A stretch of 64,000 nucleotides of DNA from Phytopythium helicoides (taxonomy: Eukaryota > Oomycota > Peronosporomycetes > Pythiales > Pythiaceae): NCBI GenBank assembly GCA_024867545.1, contig JANFNE010000058.1:124001-188000 (forward strand), given 5' to 3'. Made by a program: the position numbers and the translations under genes. Shown piece after piece: positions 51,960 to 64,000 of this stretch. How positions within the stretch are numbered: the stretch's first letter is position 1; every line of letters begins with the position of its first letter. The notes below the pieces were generated by a model, which saw only the letters and a program-made list of their open reading frames with translations, did no database searches and was not told where the DNA came from.

Positions 51960-53324
51960 TTACACAGAGTCCTCAGCATCTTCTGGAAGGTGAAACCACT
52001 CCCCGTCTTCGTATTTGAGCTTCTGCTGGCGAAAGTGCTTCGACTTCAGGAACCACCCAACAATTGTTCCCGACGCGATCGACGAAAGAAGAGTCAGTGC
52101 TGTCGCTAATAGCTGAACAACGCCTTGTGCAAACGCAGAGCGGTACGAACGCGCCACGTAGATTTGCTCCAAGGAGTCGCCATAGTACTCATCAGAAATG
52201 GACATCGTAGCGAAAGCACACGCAATGCCTCCAATCACGCCTGGCATCCCGTGTAGGTTTAAAATTCCAGCTGAGTCGGACAGTTTGATGTGAGCCTCAA
52301 GGGTGGGAGAAGCTGCCTCGTATCCGCACACCGAAACGAATCCGGCGAGGAGCCCGATGACAATACATGTTGCCGGACTCAGCGCCAAGTCACAGCTTGA
52401 ACCGATGGCTACACCGCCTGCGAGCGTTGCATTCTGGAGGTGGACCATATCGAACTTGCGCACGCTCGTCAAAAGTTGCGTGGCTACAAAAGCCGAGGCG
52501 CATGACGCAGCGATGCTGAACACGGTGTTGACAACCGCGCGTTCTTGACGGAATCCATCATCCGGAACCATGGCTGCGTTGAACGACGGCCAGTACATCC
52601 ACAGAAACAAAGTACCGATCATGGCGAAGATGTCGGAGGTGTATCTTGACTTGTTGTGTGTCTGCTCATGGTCAGCGGGAGCGCCAATCTGGAGACTCAG
52701 CGCGAGGCCAAAGAATGCACCAAACGTGTGAATGACCATGGAGCCTCCAGCGTCGATGACCGCCAGGTAGTCAGACAGAATGTATTCGTTGAGGGCGTAA
52801 AAGATAATCTCCAGGAACGTCATCCAGATGAGCTGCGTGGGAGTCGCCTTGCCCAAGATGGCTCCGAAGCTGATGAGCACCGCGCCGGCTGCAAAGTCAC
52901 CGTTGATAAGTGTGGTAACGTCGATGACCTTGGCGCGGACGACACCGCTGCCAAACTGATGCACGAGAGTGACCATGATGATACCCCACTGAATCGACAT
53001 GACAGCGACGAGGAAGTTAAGAGACACGGCACTGAGGCTGTACTTGCGGAGGTACGTCATGAGGAAGCCGAAGCCGACAAAGATCATAACGTGGACGTCC
53101 ATATACATGGGGTAGTAGTGCTGGACGCGAGCTTCATCTTCTAAATTCGTGTTGACCGGGTTGGCAGTCTCGAAATGGGCCGCAAAGATGACGAGGCAAA
53201 TCGCTTGGAAGGCGATGAGCGACGCAGCAAATCCATTTGACTGGCCAGTGCTCGACGTGCTGAACGAGGCCAGATGCGCATGTGTCGACGGCGACAACAG
53301 CCCACTGAGCTCGCTCAGCGCCAT
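51960..53324 (-). CDS. Rh-type ammonium/CO2 channel
   Basis: Multi-pass membrane channel for ammonia, Rh50/RhCG branch of the Amt/Rh family. From MALSELSGLL, 454 aa in a single exon. About eleven hydrophobic segments. Pore features: the twin His lining the channel, in GGSMVIHTFGAFFGL and LNLHGMPGVIGG; the conserved acidic site in EYILSDYLAVIDAGG; and FLWMYWPSFN, typical of Rh rather than Amt proteins. The cytosolic tail ends KLKYEDGEWFHLPEDAEDSV. The frame is open upstream to an ATG at 53519, adding 65 residues; I favour 53324 because the extension is basic, unlike Rh N-termini, and the ATG at 53324 lies ~65 nt before the first TM. Confidence 0.92.
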   Translation of the reverse strand: MALSELSGLLSPSTHAHLASFSTSSTGQSNGFAASLIAFQAICLVIFAAHFETANPVNTNLEDEARVQHYYPMYMDVHVMIFVGFGFLMTYLRKYSLSAVSLNFLVAVMSIQWGIIMVTLVHQFGSGVVRAKVIDVTTLINGDFAAGAVLISFGAILGKATPTQLIWMTFLEIIFYALNEYILSDYLAVIDAGGSMVIHTFGAFFGLALSLQIGAPADHEQTHNKSRYTSDIFAMIGTLFLWMYWPSFNAAMVPDDGFRQERAVVNTVFSIAASCASAFVATQLLTSVRKFDMVHLQNATLAGGVAIGSSCDLALSPATCIVIGLLAGFVSVCGYEAASPTLEAHIKLSDSAGILNLHGMPGVIGGIACAFATMSISDEYYGDSLEQIYVARSYRSAFAQGVVQLLATALTLLSSIASGTIVGWFLKSKHFRQQKLKYEDGEWFHLPEDAEDSV

Positions 53325-54462
53325 GCTCCTCCTTGTTGCTTGTCGAAGAGGCTGTACCTTGCGCGGCAAAAAGAATAGTGTGCAGAGCTCCACTGCAGCA
53401 GTCTCTGTGCCTGCAAGGACGCCGCGTTCGACCTGGAGCAGGCACAGTACACCCACCATTACCCAGCGCTGGCGGAGGGACGGAACGTACCGCCGTTGGG
53501 TGAATGAGCAATGAGTCATGGCGCAAACAGCCCCCGACTCTCACCAGCTCCTTCTCACTCCCCAAGCATCCCATCGTCCCACATTGCACCGCGTCTTGAC
53601 GAACTTCCGAGCTTCTCGCGCGCTGAAACTCTCGCCAAGTAGCCGGAGCGAACCGCCCACGACACCGTCAAGGCCGACGCTTCCTCATCAACTGCACCTC
53701 CAGCCCAGCGAGTGCCTCATACTGACGCAGCGTCAACCGCCAGCAAGCAAGTCGAGCGACGTCACCTTCCCTGGAGCTTTGAAGATTGAAGAATGAGCAG
53801 CCAGCCAGTGGCGGCTCTCGTAGAGGGAGTTGAAGTTGGAGTGATGGTCCTCCTCCGGCTCTTTTTCGTTGAAGTGCTCGACGGTCGCCACATCAGCAAG
53901 TGGCGAGACGCAGCACCGCGAGCCGAGAGCGCTGGAGCTGCGTCGACGACAGGTACAGCTCCAACTCCAGCTCAGACGTCGGCTCCAGCTCCAGGCCCTG
54001 TTATAGCTCTTGGGGTCAAGGTGAGCGATGCTTTGGCGCTTGTGGAGCCTGTGTAGCGCTCGTTGGCGTCTTGAGGATGCACTTTCTCGCCGAGAAAGGA
54101 CGATGTCGCGGTTGTTTGCTTCTCGTGTACTTTCTCGCTGATCCCCAGCACTCGCAGAGGCTGCTGGCGGCGAGCGCACTCGCGGATTTTCTTCTGACGC
54201 AGCAGGTCGAGACGCAGACCAACCGGAAAGGACGATGACGCCGCTGCCGCCCATCTCGGCCGTCTTGCCTGGACACGACGGCGTTCAAAGGCTTGGAGCA
54301 GGTGATTTTGCTTTTGGCTGCGCAGATGGAGGCTCTGCTCCGATGCTGCACGTTGCTGTCGCCCTCGCCCAGTCCGCTGAGGAGTCTGCACGGTGAATCG
54401 GATGCTTGTAATGCTCAGGAAGGCTGACTACTCACCAGCTATCGCAACACACAATTTGCAGC
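53325..54462. other. Upstream region of Rh and zinc-finger genes, with a doubtful small ORF
   Basis: 1.1 kb between divergent genes. On the plus strand an ATG at 53793 opens 87 codons (MSSQPVAALVEGVEVGVM...), with a possible intron donor GTGAGC at 54021. On the minus strand 53733-54254 is also open. Neither has a recognisable domain, and a GCTCCA-type repeat at about 53945-53997 explains part of the openness. I do not call a gene with confidence. Confidence 0.3.
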
Positions 54463-55480
54463 ATGAATGCAGCCGAGTGGGATGAGATCCTGGGGCATTC
54501 CGACTGTCTGGAATATGTCAGTCCGGACATTGAGCAGTGCATGCCTGCGCACCGCGACCTCGAAGCAGAGCACGAACTCGAGCTGACCGGAAGGGAATTC
54601 CTCGCGAGCCCGACAATCTCAGCGATACTGCTACGGTCAAGTAAGGCACTTTGGTTTTTCTTTTACTCTGGCCATCGTATTTTCGAGGTGACTTTTGTAT
54701 GTACGTCGCAGAGTCGCCGATGATGTGGCGTGCACCTGGACGACCTGGTTTGCGCCAGAGGCTGCCACGTCAGAGTTACGTGATGAAGGCAACCCGGGCA
54801 GCCCAGGAACTTATTTCAAAGCCGCAACAGGCTCGCCGAGCTCGCCAGGTTCGTCAGCGCCAAGACGACAGAAGCCGAGAAATCAAGCAAGAGCAGCCGG
54901 TTGGTGTGTCGTTTGATGGCGAGAATCTTGCCCCGAATCTATTGCTGGAGCACGAAGGGGAGCTGAAGTATGCGGCTCAGCTCTCGAGACTCTCGCTTGA
55001 CACGGAGATTAGTAGACTAAAGATTCTAGATCGGCGATTTTGTGAAACCGAGCGCAAGTCCAAGGATTGCAAGGTTCCTGGCTGTAGCAAAGGAGCTCGC
55101 TCTCGAGGTCTATGCAAGCGACACGGAGGAGGAAAGCGGTGCACCTACGCCGGCTGCACTCGCAGTGATCAAGGTGGCGGCTTTTGCATTGCTCACGGCG
55201 GAGGTAAGGTGCGTTTGTGGCATTACTTGCTGACCACAACTGACTACTGTCGCTTCCTGATCAGGAAAGCGCTGCTCGATCGAAGGTTGCAAGAACTCCT
55301 CGCAGTCGCGTGGGCTATGCAAGACCCATGGAGGTTCATCTTAGGCTGTGTAGGGGTTGTACTACATGATACTCATAGGAATTGCAAACAGGAGGAAAGC
55401 GCTGCGTCGTTGACGACTGCCCTCGCAGCAGTCAGGAGCGAGGCATGTGCCGCACCCACGCCAGCCACTACAAGTTTTAG
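54463..55480 (+). CDS. WRKY19-type zinc-finger repeat protein
   Basis: Four exons (54463-54640, 54712-55203, 55265-55333, 55392-55480) encode 275 aa. The C-terminal third has four tandem Cys/His units with pattern C-x4-GC-x5-10-G-x-C-x2-H-GG: KDCKVPGCSKGARSRGLCKRHGG, then KRCTYAGC...FCIAHGG, KRCSIEGC...LCKTHGG and KRCVVDDC...MCRTHAS, ending YKF-stop. Units 3 and 4 are each split off by introns in the same phase at the HGG-G/KRC join, so the exon equals the repeat. Such arrays are expanded in oomycetes and are usually annotated 'WRKY transcription factor 19-like', though there is no WRKY domain. The N-terminal half is acidic then basic (coiled coil). The likely role is nucleic-acid binding; targets unknown. 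Confidence 0.85.
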
Positions 55481-55775
55481 TCGCGCCCTTTTACAGTCAG
55501 ATGGCTGCTCACTGCCTCCGTCTCGTCAGCTTTCATTTTAATAGAATTTAACACTTCTTTGACCGTTTCGTTTCCTTGATTGGCGTTGCAGACAACTTCA
55601 ACCTGAGAAACAACTTCCATAGCTCACGTGGTCCACATTTTGCCGCCAATAGCCATACTATTTACAAAAACCACACGCGTTTTGGCGGGAGTTCAGGTAT
55701 ACTAAAACCCAGTGAACCTCGAGCACGTGACCTCGTTGCCGCCTCGCACTCGATCATTCGCTCGCTCGCGCCGCC

Positions 55776-58700
55776 ATGGCGGACGTCTCGATCACCGTGC
55801 GTTTCCATCCGCCACTGCATGGCGCTCCGCTTCCCACTGACGTTCACTCCTCCATGCCTTGCTGCAGTGCGTCAAGCCCGTGGAGCAAGAGACCGAAGGA
55901 CCTGGTGGCGCCGTCGAGCGGCTGGCGCTCGAGCCCGCGCTGACGCTCAAGAAGGAGATCGGCAACGCGCGGCTCGTGAGCGGCGACACGGTGCTGTGGG
56001 TGGGTGGCGCGTCGCTGTCGGCGCGCGAGGGCGTGGTGCGCGTGGCCAGCGGGAAGCGCAGCTTCGTCTTCAGCGTCTCGCAGGACGCGGCCGGCGCGCA
56101 GTTCCTCGCCGACCTCAAGACGCAGGTCGAGGGCCAGGCGGGCCTCGCGGTGCGCCGCAAGAAGCGCAAGATCCGCAAGCAGCTCACGCAGTCCATGGGC
56201 TTCGTGCCCACCAACACGCTCAAGTCGCCGGCCAAGAAGCCGCCGGCCACGCCCAAGCGCACGCCGCTCAGCGACCTCTCGTCGCCGCGCAAGCCGCTCA
56301 CCCCCAAGCTCGACGTGTCCGTTGCGAGCGTGCCCGATGCGTACCAGACGCTCGCATCACCCGCCTCGTCGTCCAAGTCACCGTTCCGGTCGCCGTTCCG
56401 CAAGAAGGCCACACCTCCCAGCGGCAGCCCAGCACTGCGTCGACTTTCATCACCCATGCCACTGAATGTGTTGGAGCCACCTTCCCCGGCGCCGTCGCCA
56501 GCGAGAGCACGCGAGTGGCTGAGCCCCATCCGCTCAATGCGAGTGCGCAGTGGATCGATTGGGTCGGGGTCATCGGACGGCAAAAAGAGCGCCAACAGCG
56601 GTGGCGTACCTGCCTCGACAAGCAGCACGACCTCTTCTCGGAGATCGTCGGTTGGCGGAGTGCTAAACAAGCGTGTGCGATCCTTACAGCTCATGCTGGA
56701 TGATAACGAAGTTGCAGGCTCATCAAGTACGCCCGTGAAAACTGCTGGGGAGCAAAAGTCGTCTGCACAGAAATTGCCATATTTCTTCAAGAAGCCCCCC
56801 GTGAAGCCCAAACAAGGATCTCCCTCGCCGGCGCTGTCACCAGCTTTGCAACCAACTGCGCCGCATGGAGAAAATATCCGCTCGAGCTCCATCGACGAGC
56901 CCATGCTGTCTCCTGTAGCACACAACGCAAGCATATTCGATGCATCTCCTAGTCAAAATCCTCCGTCTGGTGTTCCAGTACCCAGTCCTCACGGTCTGCT
57001 GAACCTCGGCAACTTTTGCTACATGAATGCAATTGTGCAGGCGTTGGCGTCGCTGCCCGACTTCATCCCTGGCGCTGAGAATGCAGAGGACCTTGTCCAA
57101 TTAATCCACAAGCAGATTAGCAAGGGAGGCCCCGTACGGAAGTCTTTAGATGAGATCCGAACCACATTTGATACCTGGAAATCGAGTGGCGATGCCAAGA
57201 GACTGGTGCTACAAGCGACTTTGCAGCAGCTCCTTCGCCAAGTCATTGACGGCAGCGAAGCCTCCATTACGCCCGAACCGTTGAAGCACGTTATGGGCCG
57301 TCGCAACGCCATCTTCGCAACGTGAGTTCTCCGATTTAATTTTTGAGCATCAGAATCGGTAATCTAACTTTTTTGTGCACTGCGATAGACACTTCCAACA
57401 GGATGCCCACGAATTTCTGCTCAACCTTCTGAACGAATATGAGTTGGAACTTGCTGATGCCGTCAAAAGCTGCGTCACCAAAATTCAAGTAGAATTAAAT
57501 CCGAACAATGGCGCTGCATCCTCGTCCTCTCCCAAGAAATCGAGTTTGCTTAGCTACTTCCGCCCCAGCCAGAAGCATGAAGCCACAAAGAATGCTGAAC
57601 AAACACCCACCACCAAGCAGTCGGAAATGGAAGCACAGCATGATCTTGTTGGAGACCTACCTCCAGCAAAATGCTTCCGCGCAGAGCTCTTTCGCACACT
57701 GACATGCCGAAACTGCGGCTACAGCCGGAAACAAGTCGAGACGTTCTACGATTTTTCACTCGATTTACCTTTTGTAAATCATTTAACGGGATCGTCGCAG
57801 CTAGGAGAGCCAGGCCCCGAACCGGTGGGCTCGCCGTCTCTGCTACCTGATAAAAAGTGCTTCTGTGGACATTCTCCTTCACTCGTTGACAAAGAGTCCG
57901 AGAGGATATACTGCTGTCCAAAGTCTGCATGTAGCTTTATTGAGAAGGAGCCGCACGACAACAAGCAAGATACTCAAGCTGACGAGGTAATGCTAATTAC
58001 GCCGCCTTCAAGCCAAGGCGATACCTCAAATGCGCATTCTGTGCCGATGTCCCTGGATCTAGATGCTTTGATTCGGAAGCAGTTCGAACCTGAAGTGCTG
58101 GAGTTGACGTGTGAGAAGTGCAAGACTGGGAAAGAGGCAGAATCGGGATATGCTGTGAAATCGTTGCCACCGGTGGTGGTTCTTCACCTCAAACGCTTTG
58201 AAGTGGACCCAATGACCGGCGCATTATACAAGCGCAGTGATCCAGTACTTGCTCCAGCTTCAATCGACTTTACCCACAGTATCAGCAACGATGCCCCAAA
58301 TGCGGCACTCAACAACAAATACATTCTGAAGGTAAAGCCTTTCGAATTGCTTGCTGCATTGACTGTTTCGTGTTTGAATCACCCAGCTGATTGGTGGTGC
58401 GATTACAGAGCGTGGTTCATCACTTAGGACGGAGTATCGATGAAGGGCATTATGTTGCTGACATTTGTGATGCCAGTGGCCGCTGGATCCGTCGGAATGA
58501 CACCCACGAGTCGTTGGTGAGTTTTTGGTTCATGTGCTTGGGCATTGAGTTACAATAACACTCACTGCTGCTTGCTTTCGCCGCTTAGATATCGGAGGAA
58601 TACGCACTGAGGGCCACGCGAAGTCAAGAGTCTTGCTACATGATGTTTTACGTGCGAGCTGACCGAGTCAACCGAGGTGACAAGGAGAACGTGCCTGTCA

Positions 58701-58777
58701 GCAAGCGGACAGATGCAGAAAACGCTGCCAACACTAGCGCGCCAACGTCCGACTCGAAGCTCCGAGCGTTTCTTTGA
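55776..58777 (+). CDS. Ubiquitin-specific protease (USP family, USP1-like)
   Basis: Cys protease that removes ubiquitin from proteins. Five exons (55776-55796, 55868-57321, 57389-58331, 58409-58516, 58589-58777) encode 904 aa. The first coding exon is only 21 nt. A PH-like/positive N-terminal segment and a long Ser/Pro-rich region precede the catalytic domain. The catalytic Cys is in LLNLGNFCYMNAIVQAL, the Cys box partner in QQDAHEFLLNLL. A Zn ribbon follows (LTCRNCGYSR ... LTCEKCKTGKEAE), then VVLHLKRFEVD and the His box HHLGRSIDEGHYVADI. Two motifs resemble weak PCNA-binding (PIP) boxes: AQKLPYFFKK and KSSLLSYFRP. They hint at PCNA/DNA-repair substrates as for USP1, but that is inference. 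Confidence 0.9.
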
Positions 58778-59117
58778 GTTGACACCGTACGCAACTCAGT
58801 TTCTGTACTAGCCAGTATTTATCGTTGCATGGGTTGATGGAGCCATATACTACTTTGTGTTTCCTCTCTTTGGCTCTACACATCACCGACATCGACGAGC
58901 GACCGACAAAACTCCGAGGTCGCATGGCACCCTTTGTTGGTGACTTGTTGTCCTGGTGCGGCAACGGGTTTCACGCCGCGTGCTTGATGCATTTATTGAT
59001 ACTGCACGTTGCCGGGGATAAGGAGTGGAGTGAATGGCAGCCTGAAGGCTGGACCGAAAGCGCGAGGCTTGCGTAGAAGAAGGCGGTGTGATAAATAAAA
59101 TCTGTCGACTATAGGGG
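58778..59117. other. Convergent intergenic region
   Basis: 340 bp between the USP and Ca2+-ATPase stop codons. It carries only 3' UTR-like sequence. Frames that stay open here lack ATG-started similarity to anything I know. Confidence 0.5.
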
Positions 59118-62100
59118 TCATTGTGAGATACCGTTGGGATTTGCAAACGCATCGGGGGACTCGTTGATTGGAACGAGGCGCATGAGAAAGCCTGTCAGTA
59201 CTAGTTAGACACTACAAATACCGCCGCAAGCACTCTAATGGGCACGTACCGACAGGGATGGAGATGGCGCCAAGCCCAAAGCTAACTATCCACTCCACGA
59301 ATGAAATACCGCTCGTTTTCGTGAAGTTGCCTCCAAACTCAGCCAAGAGCACTTGCACAACGATGGTGATGATAATTATGGTGAGAAAGAGCGAATTGCT
59401 GGCGACTCCCTTGAATACATTCCAGTCATTGTTGGTCCGACGCGCATTGAATTCGTTGAAGAGCTGCGAGAAGACGAATGCGTTGAAAATGAATGTGTAG
59501 TGCCGATAGTCGTATTTATCGCAGTAGGAGTCGAGGCACCCGACAGGATATTCCGTCACGTCCAGCCTCGGCTGATGATTGACATAGTCTTCACATTGCA
59601 GGCTCCAGCACGAACTTCCCGCAGCCGTGACACACGTGTCAGAGTTTTGGGTCGCGAAGCTGGATTTGACTGTATACACCGTATCGACGCACACATTCCC
59701 GTGGTGGTAGCCGAACAGGAGGTCGCCGTAAGCCAAGAGAAGGAATACAAGCAGCAACTGGAAAATGGACTGGAAGATGATGTTCTTGATCATGCAGTTA
59801 CCCAGGAGTCGTGCCGTCTTTTTGAATGGCCGGCGATCTAGTAACACGTCGGTCGGACCTTCTGTTCCAAGTGCCAGCGCACCCATCGTATCCATGATAA
59901 GATTAATCCAAAGCATCATAACCGAGTTGAGCGGAGGCTCGTAGCCTGTGACGGCGCTCACGAAAGTCACGATGAGGGCCACAATGTTGACGGTGAGCTG
60001 GAATTGCAGAAACTTTCGGATGTTGTCATACACGCAGCGTCCCCAAAGAACAGCCTTTCGGATAGACGAAAACTTGTCGTCCATGATAATGATGTCGCTT
60101 GCCTCTTTTGCCAAATCAGTACCCGTAATACCCATAGACATTCCAACATCGGCTGTTCGAAGCGCCGGGGCGTCGTTGGTGCCATCACCCGTGACTCCGA
60201 CAACTTCGCCGCGGTCTTTGAGCAAGTTTACAAGCTTGAACTTGTCGTCCGGGGATGAACGAGCTAGCACCTGTAGTCGTGGAAGCAACTGATTGAGGTC
60301 TTCTAGGGCCATCGATCGGAACGCCGGCCCCTCAAGTGCGACTCCATCTTGTGTCATGATCCCGCACTGTTTGGCAATAGCAGTTGCGGTGTGAATGTTG
60401 TCACCAGTGACCATTCGAACCATGATTCCTGCCCGCTTACAGTCCCGGATGGCCTCTGTCACATCTGATCGGAGCGGGTCTTGAATTCCGAAGATTGCAT
60501 TTACCACAAGTTCTTCCTCGGGGGCCTCAGTCAGAGTGGACAGATCAGTAGGCAAGACCCCACTCCCGAAGTCGCGATGGGCAATACATAGTGTTCGAAG
60601 CGCGGACTCGGCCATTTGTGTAATGATCTGGTTGAGCTCAAGTCGTTTGCCCGGTGTGATTTCGGTGATCTCACCATCAATGTTGACGTATTTTGTGGCT
60701 CGAGCCAACATGACCTCGGCGGCACCTTTTGAGTAGAGACGGTGGCAGCCACCACTGCGCTTCACAATAGCACTCATTGTCTTCTTTTCTGAAGAAAATG
60801 GGAACAAGCGATCACCACGCTCTGGCCGGAAATGCGTATGGCGTAGCTCCATAAAATTGAACCGAGCGCGCTTTAGCCAAATGAGCATGGCACCTTCAGT
60901 CTTGTTGCCCTGTACAATGGGATTCCCGCTGTCTGCATTCTTGAGAAAGGCGCTTGTATTAACTGAAATGTTCTCCGCAAGGGCTGCTAGCGCAGCAGTG
61001 TCGACGGGAAGAGTCATACCGGACTGGCTAGCCTGCGCGGATCTAAAGTCATCATCTGTAAACCGCTTTCCTAGCACCCAGCCCGCAACGACAGTCATTT
61101 TATTTTCAGTCAGCGTACCAGTCTTGTCTGAGCAGATGCTGGTAACGTTGCCCATAGTTTCACATGCAGCTAGAACACGGATGAGATTGTTGTCTTTAAG
61201 CATACGCTTTGTGGAGTATGACAGTGAAATGGTGACGGCTAGCGGAAGACCCTCAGGAATAGCGACAACAATAATGGTAACGCCGATGAGAAACGTGTGC
61301 AGTACGTAGCTTGGCCATGTATATTCTTCTTTCTTTGAATCGGACAGTGCATAGATAATGATCATCGCGGTCATCGTCGCTATCGAAAAGAACATACCGA
61401 CGTATCCAATTTGCTTAGCCATGGTCTCAAGCTTTTCCATCAATGGCGTTGCCTTTTGCTCGCGGACAAGCTTCGATTTGATTTTCCCCCATCGACACTC
61501 ACTGCCGACAGCAATTACTAGACACTCCCCTCGACCGCTTGCGACGAGACAGCTTGAAAGCAAAAATGGGTCCTTTGTGTTATTCTTCTCCACATCATCC
61601 GGCTCGCCGGTTAAACTGGACTCATTGCACTTGATATCGCTACCACGAATGAGCACAGCATCGGCCGGTACCTTGTCACCTGTTTCTAGAATAATAACTT
61701 CACCCACCGAGATATCTTTCACTGCAACCTGGTCAGGCATGCCGTTTCGAACCACTTTGACAAACGTATCATCGTTCTTCGCGCTCAGTGCCCGGAACTG
61801 CTTTTCCTTGGAATAGTTGTTGACGGCGGTCACGATGGCAACAAGGAAGACTCCCATCAGAATGGCCACGCCTTCGCTCCACCCAGTTTCCGGGTGCTCC
61901 ATGTATCCTGTGACCAAAGACGCTACTGCTGCAATCATCAGAATGATAAGCGTCGTGTCCTGGAGGCTCTCAAAGAAAAGACGCAGTAAGCTTTTCATGG
62001 GTGCGTCAGCAAACTCATTGCAACCGAATCTCTCTCGTCGGACAGCAAAATTTGTCTCCACTTCCGACTGTGGCAGCCCATGCTCCAAGTTTACACAAAG

Positions 62101-62319
62101 CAGTGTGGCAAGAGCATCAACTCCCCCTAAGCGGTTGAGCTCCTTCAGGTTAGACTCCGTCATCTGGTCGTGGTTGAGCTCACGGATTTCATCCTTGGAG
62201 ATTCCGTAGGGCGATGATGGTGCCACCTTGTTACCGCTGTTGCCTATCACGGTGGCGCCATTGTTTGGCCGAGCTTTCCCACCAGGACTCCCTGGCTGGA
62301 TTGCTGTCAGCTCGGTCAT
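59118..62319 (-). CDS. Ca2+-transporting P2B-type ATPase (PMCA-like)
   Basis: Pumps Ca2+ out of the cytosol. Two exons (62319-59250 and 59191-59118) encode 1047 aa. Landmarks: TGEPDDVEKN; PEGLPLAVTISLSYS in TM4 with the Ca-binding Glu; phosphorylation site CSDKTGTLTENKM; VTGDNIHTATAIA; GDGTNDAPALRTADVG; and TM6 MLWINLIMDTMGALALGTE. Calmodulin-type autoinhibitory sequence is not obvious: the C-terminal tail is short and ends NESPDAFANPNGISQ after splicing, while the N-terminal ~100 residues could serve instead, as in plant ACAs. If the 58-nt intron were retained, the tail would differ (GTCPLECLRRYL). The start is the ATG at 62319. Confidence 0.95.
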
Positions 62320-62880
62320 CACGTCGAGTCGGTATCAAGGAGATGTCTATGGGTAAGCGTGAAGCAGGTGTTACGGCAGGTCAAGCGTGGATGAAGGAGC
62401 CAGAGAGCTGCTGCGCTGCGCTGCTCCGCGCCCCAGCGCTGCCGTCGCTCTCTTCAGTCGCTGGCTGCGGCCGTTAGCGCGCGATGAAAATACACAGACA
62501 GACTCGTTGCTTTGATGAGTGCGCGCTCGATTATTTATAATCCGGCATGGCAGGAGCTTGCGAGCAGCTAAACTCGTCTCCGAAACGGATCGAAACGAGG
62601 CCTTACCTCCGTCTATTATGAGCCGCTGGATCCTACGTAGGTAGAGCTGCCCCGTCACCAATGAAGATCGAAGGTGATGATCACCAACTTGCCCTGATGA
62701 TCGTTGAGTTGCGTCGCTTCGTGCTCGAAGAGCTACAATCGCTCGTGATTAGTAGAAAACATGATTATCTGATTTATTGGCCAATGAGAGAGCTCAACTT
62801 GACCTTTAGCCGTCGCGCATTGGGCATAAAAGCGCGCTTGAACAAACTTGCTAGATTTTCAAGCCGGGTCATCAAGGAAG
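62320..62880. promoter_or_regulatory. Divergent upstream region
   Basis: 561 bp between the Ca2+-ATPase (leftward) and the AGC kinase (rightward). An 83-codon plus-strand frame (62661-62912) runs through it, but it overlaps the kinase start in another frame and has no recognisable domain, so I treat it as leader or chance. ATTGGCCAATGA at 62778-62789 is a palindromic CCAAT-type element. Confidence 0.45.

Positions 62881-64000
<1,120 letters not shown>

Noticed and set aside
53733..54254. Minus-strand frame of 173 codons
   Set aside because: Ser/Arg-rich, no domain, overlaps a plus-strand frame and a GCTCCA repeat; more likely chance openness.

Overview
The window is nuclear DNA from an oomycete (a fungus-like stramenopile). 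The evidence is short GT-AG introns of about 45-150 nt, very close gene spacing on both strands, GC-rich coding sequence, a Crinkler (CRN) effector remnant, KRC/GC/HGG 'WRKY19-type' zinc-finger repeats, secreted CBM-bearing alpha-amylases, and an EFHC/Rib72-type axonemal gene implying flagellated zoospores. Genus cannot be fixed from sequence alone; Pythium-like or another peronosporalean is my guess. I saw no tRNA, rRNA, CRISPR array or intact transposon.

Layout. 0.4-2.2 kb (-): SK-type K+ channel with an in-frame amber codon. 2.4-3.6 (+): PhyH-type dioxygenase. 3.9-5.8 (-): TALE homeodomain protein. 6.7-8.5 (+): DNA polymerase X-like protein missing a catalytic Asp. 8.6-9.6 (-): HSD17B10-like SDR. 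9.8-14.3 (+): tandem ALG6-type glucosyltransferases. 14.4-15.3 (-): small mitochondrial-type membrane protein. 15.5-16.5 (+): omega-amidase. 16.7-18.0 (-): RbfA-like factor. 19.5-23.8 (+): Cu+ P-type ATPase with six HMA repeats. 23.9-25.8 (+): RluA-type pseudouridine synthase. 25.9-28.9 (-): EFHC protein. 29.2-30.7 (-): NOP56. 31.3-32.9 (+): secreted tyrosinase-like protein. 33.1-34.0 (-): SDR. 34.5-37.6 (-): FHA-domain multidomain protein. 38.0-40.3 (-): PSMD5 proteasome chaperone. 41.0-42.2 (+): CRN pseudogene, followed at 42.4-42.7 by a decayed partial copy of PSMD5. 43.9-49.9 (+): tandem GH13 alpha-amylases. 50.1-51.8 (+): eIF2alpha-type kinase. 52.0-53.3 (-): Rh-type ammonium transporter. 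54.5-55.5 (+): WRKY19-type zinc-finger protein. 55.8-58.8 (+): ubiquitin protease. 59.1-62.3 (-): Ca2+ P-type ATPase. 62.9-64.0 (+): start of an AGC kinase, cut by the window edge.

Most genes are unrelated housekeeping genes, not one pathway. The biology stands out in three local duplications: ALG6 and amylase, which both show patches of near-identity suggesting gene conversion, and PSMD5, whose decayed copy lies beyond the CRN relic. It also stands out in several diverged family members: the pseudo-polymerase, the CX3C copper-binding repeats, the FHA/appendage-like architecture, and the Cys-finger/AGC kinase fusion. Exon boundaries were derived by hand by matching GT-AG sites and codon phase; total lengths are multiples of three in every spliced model given.
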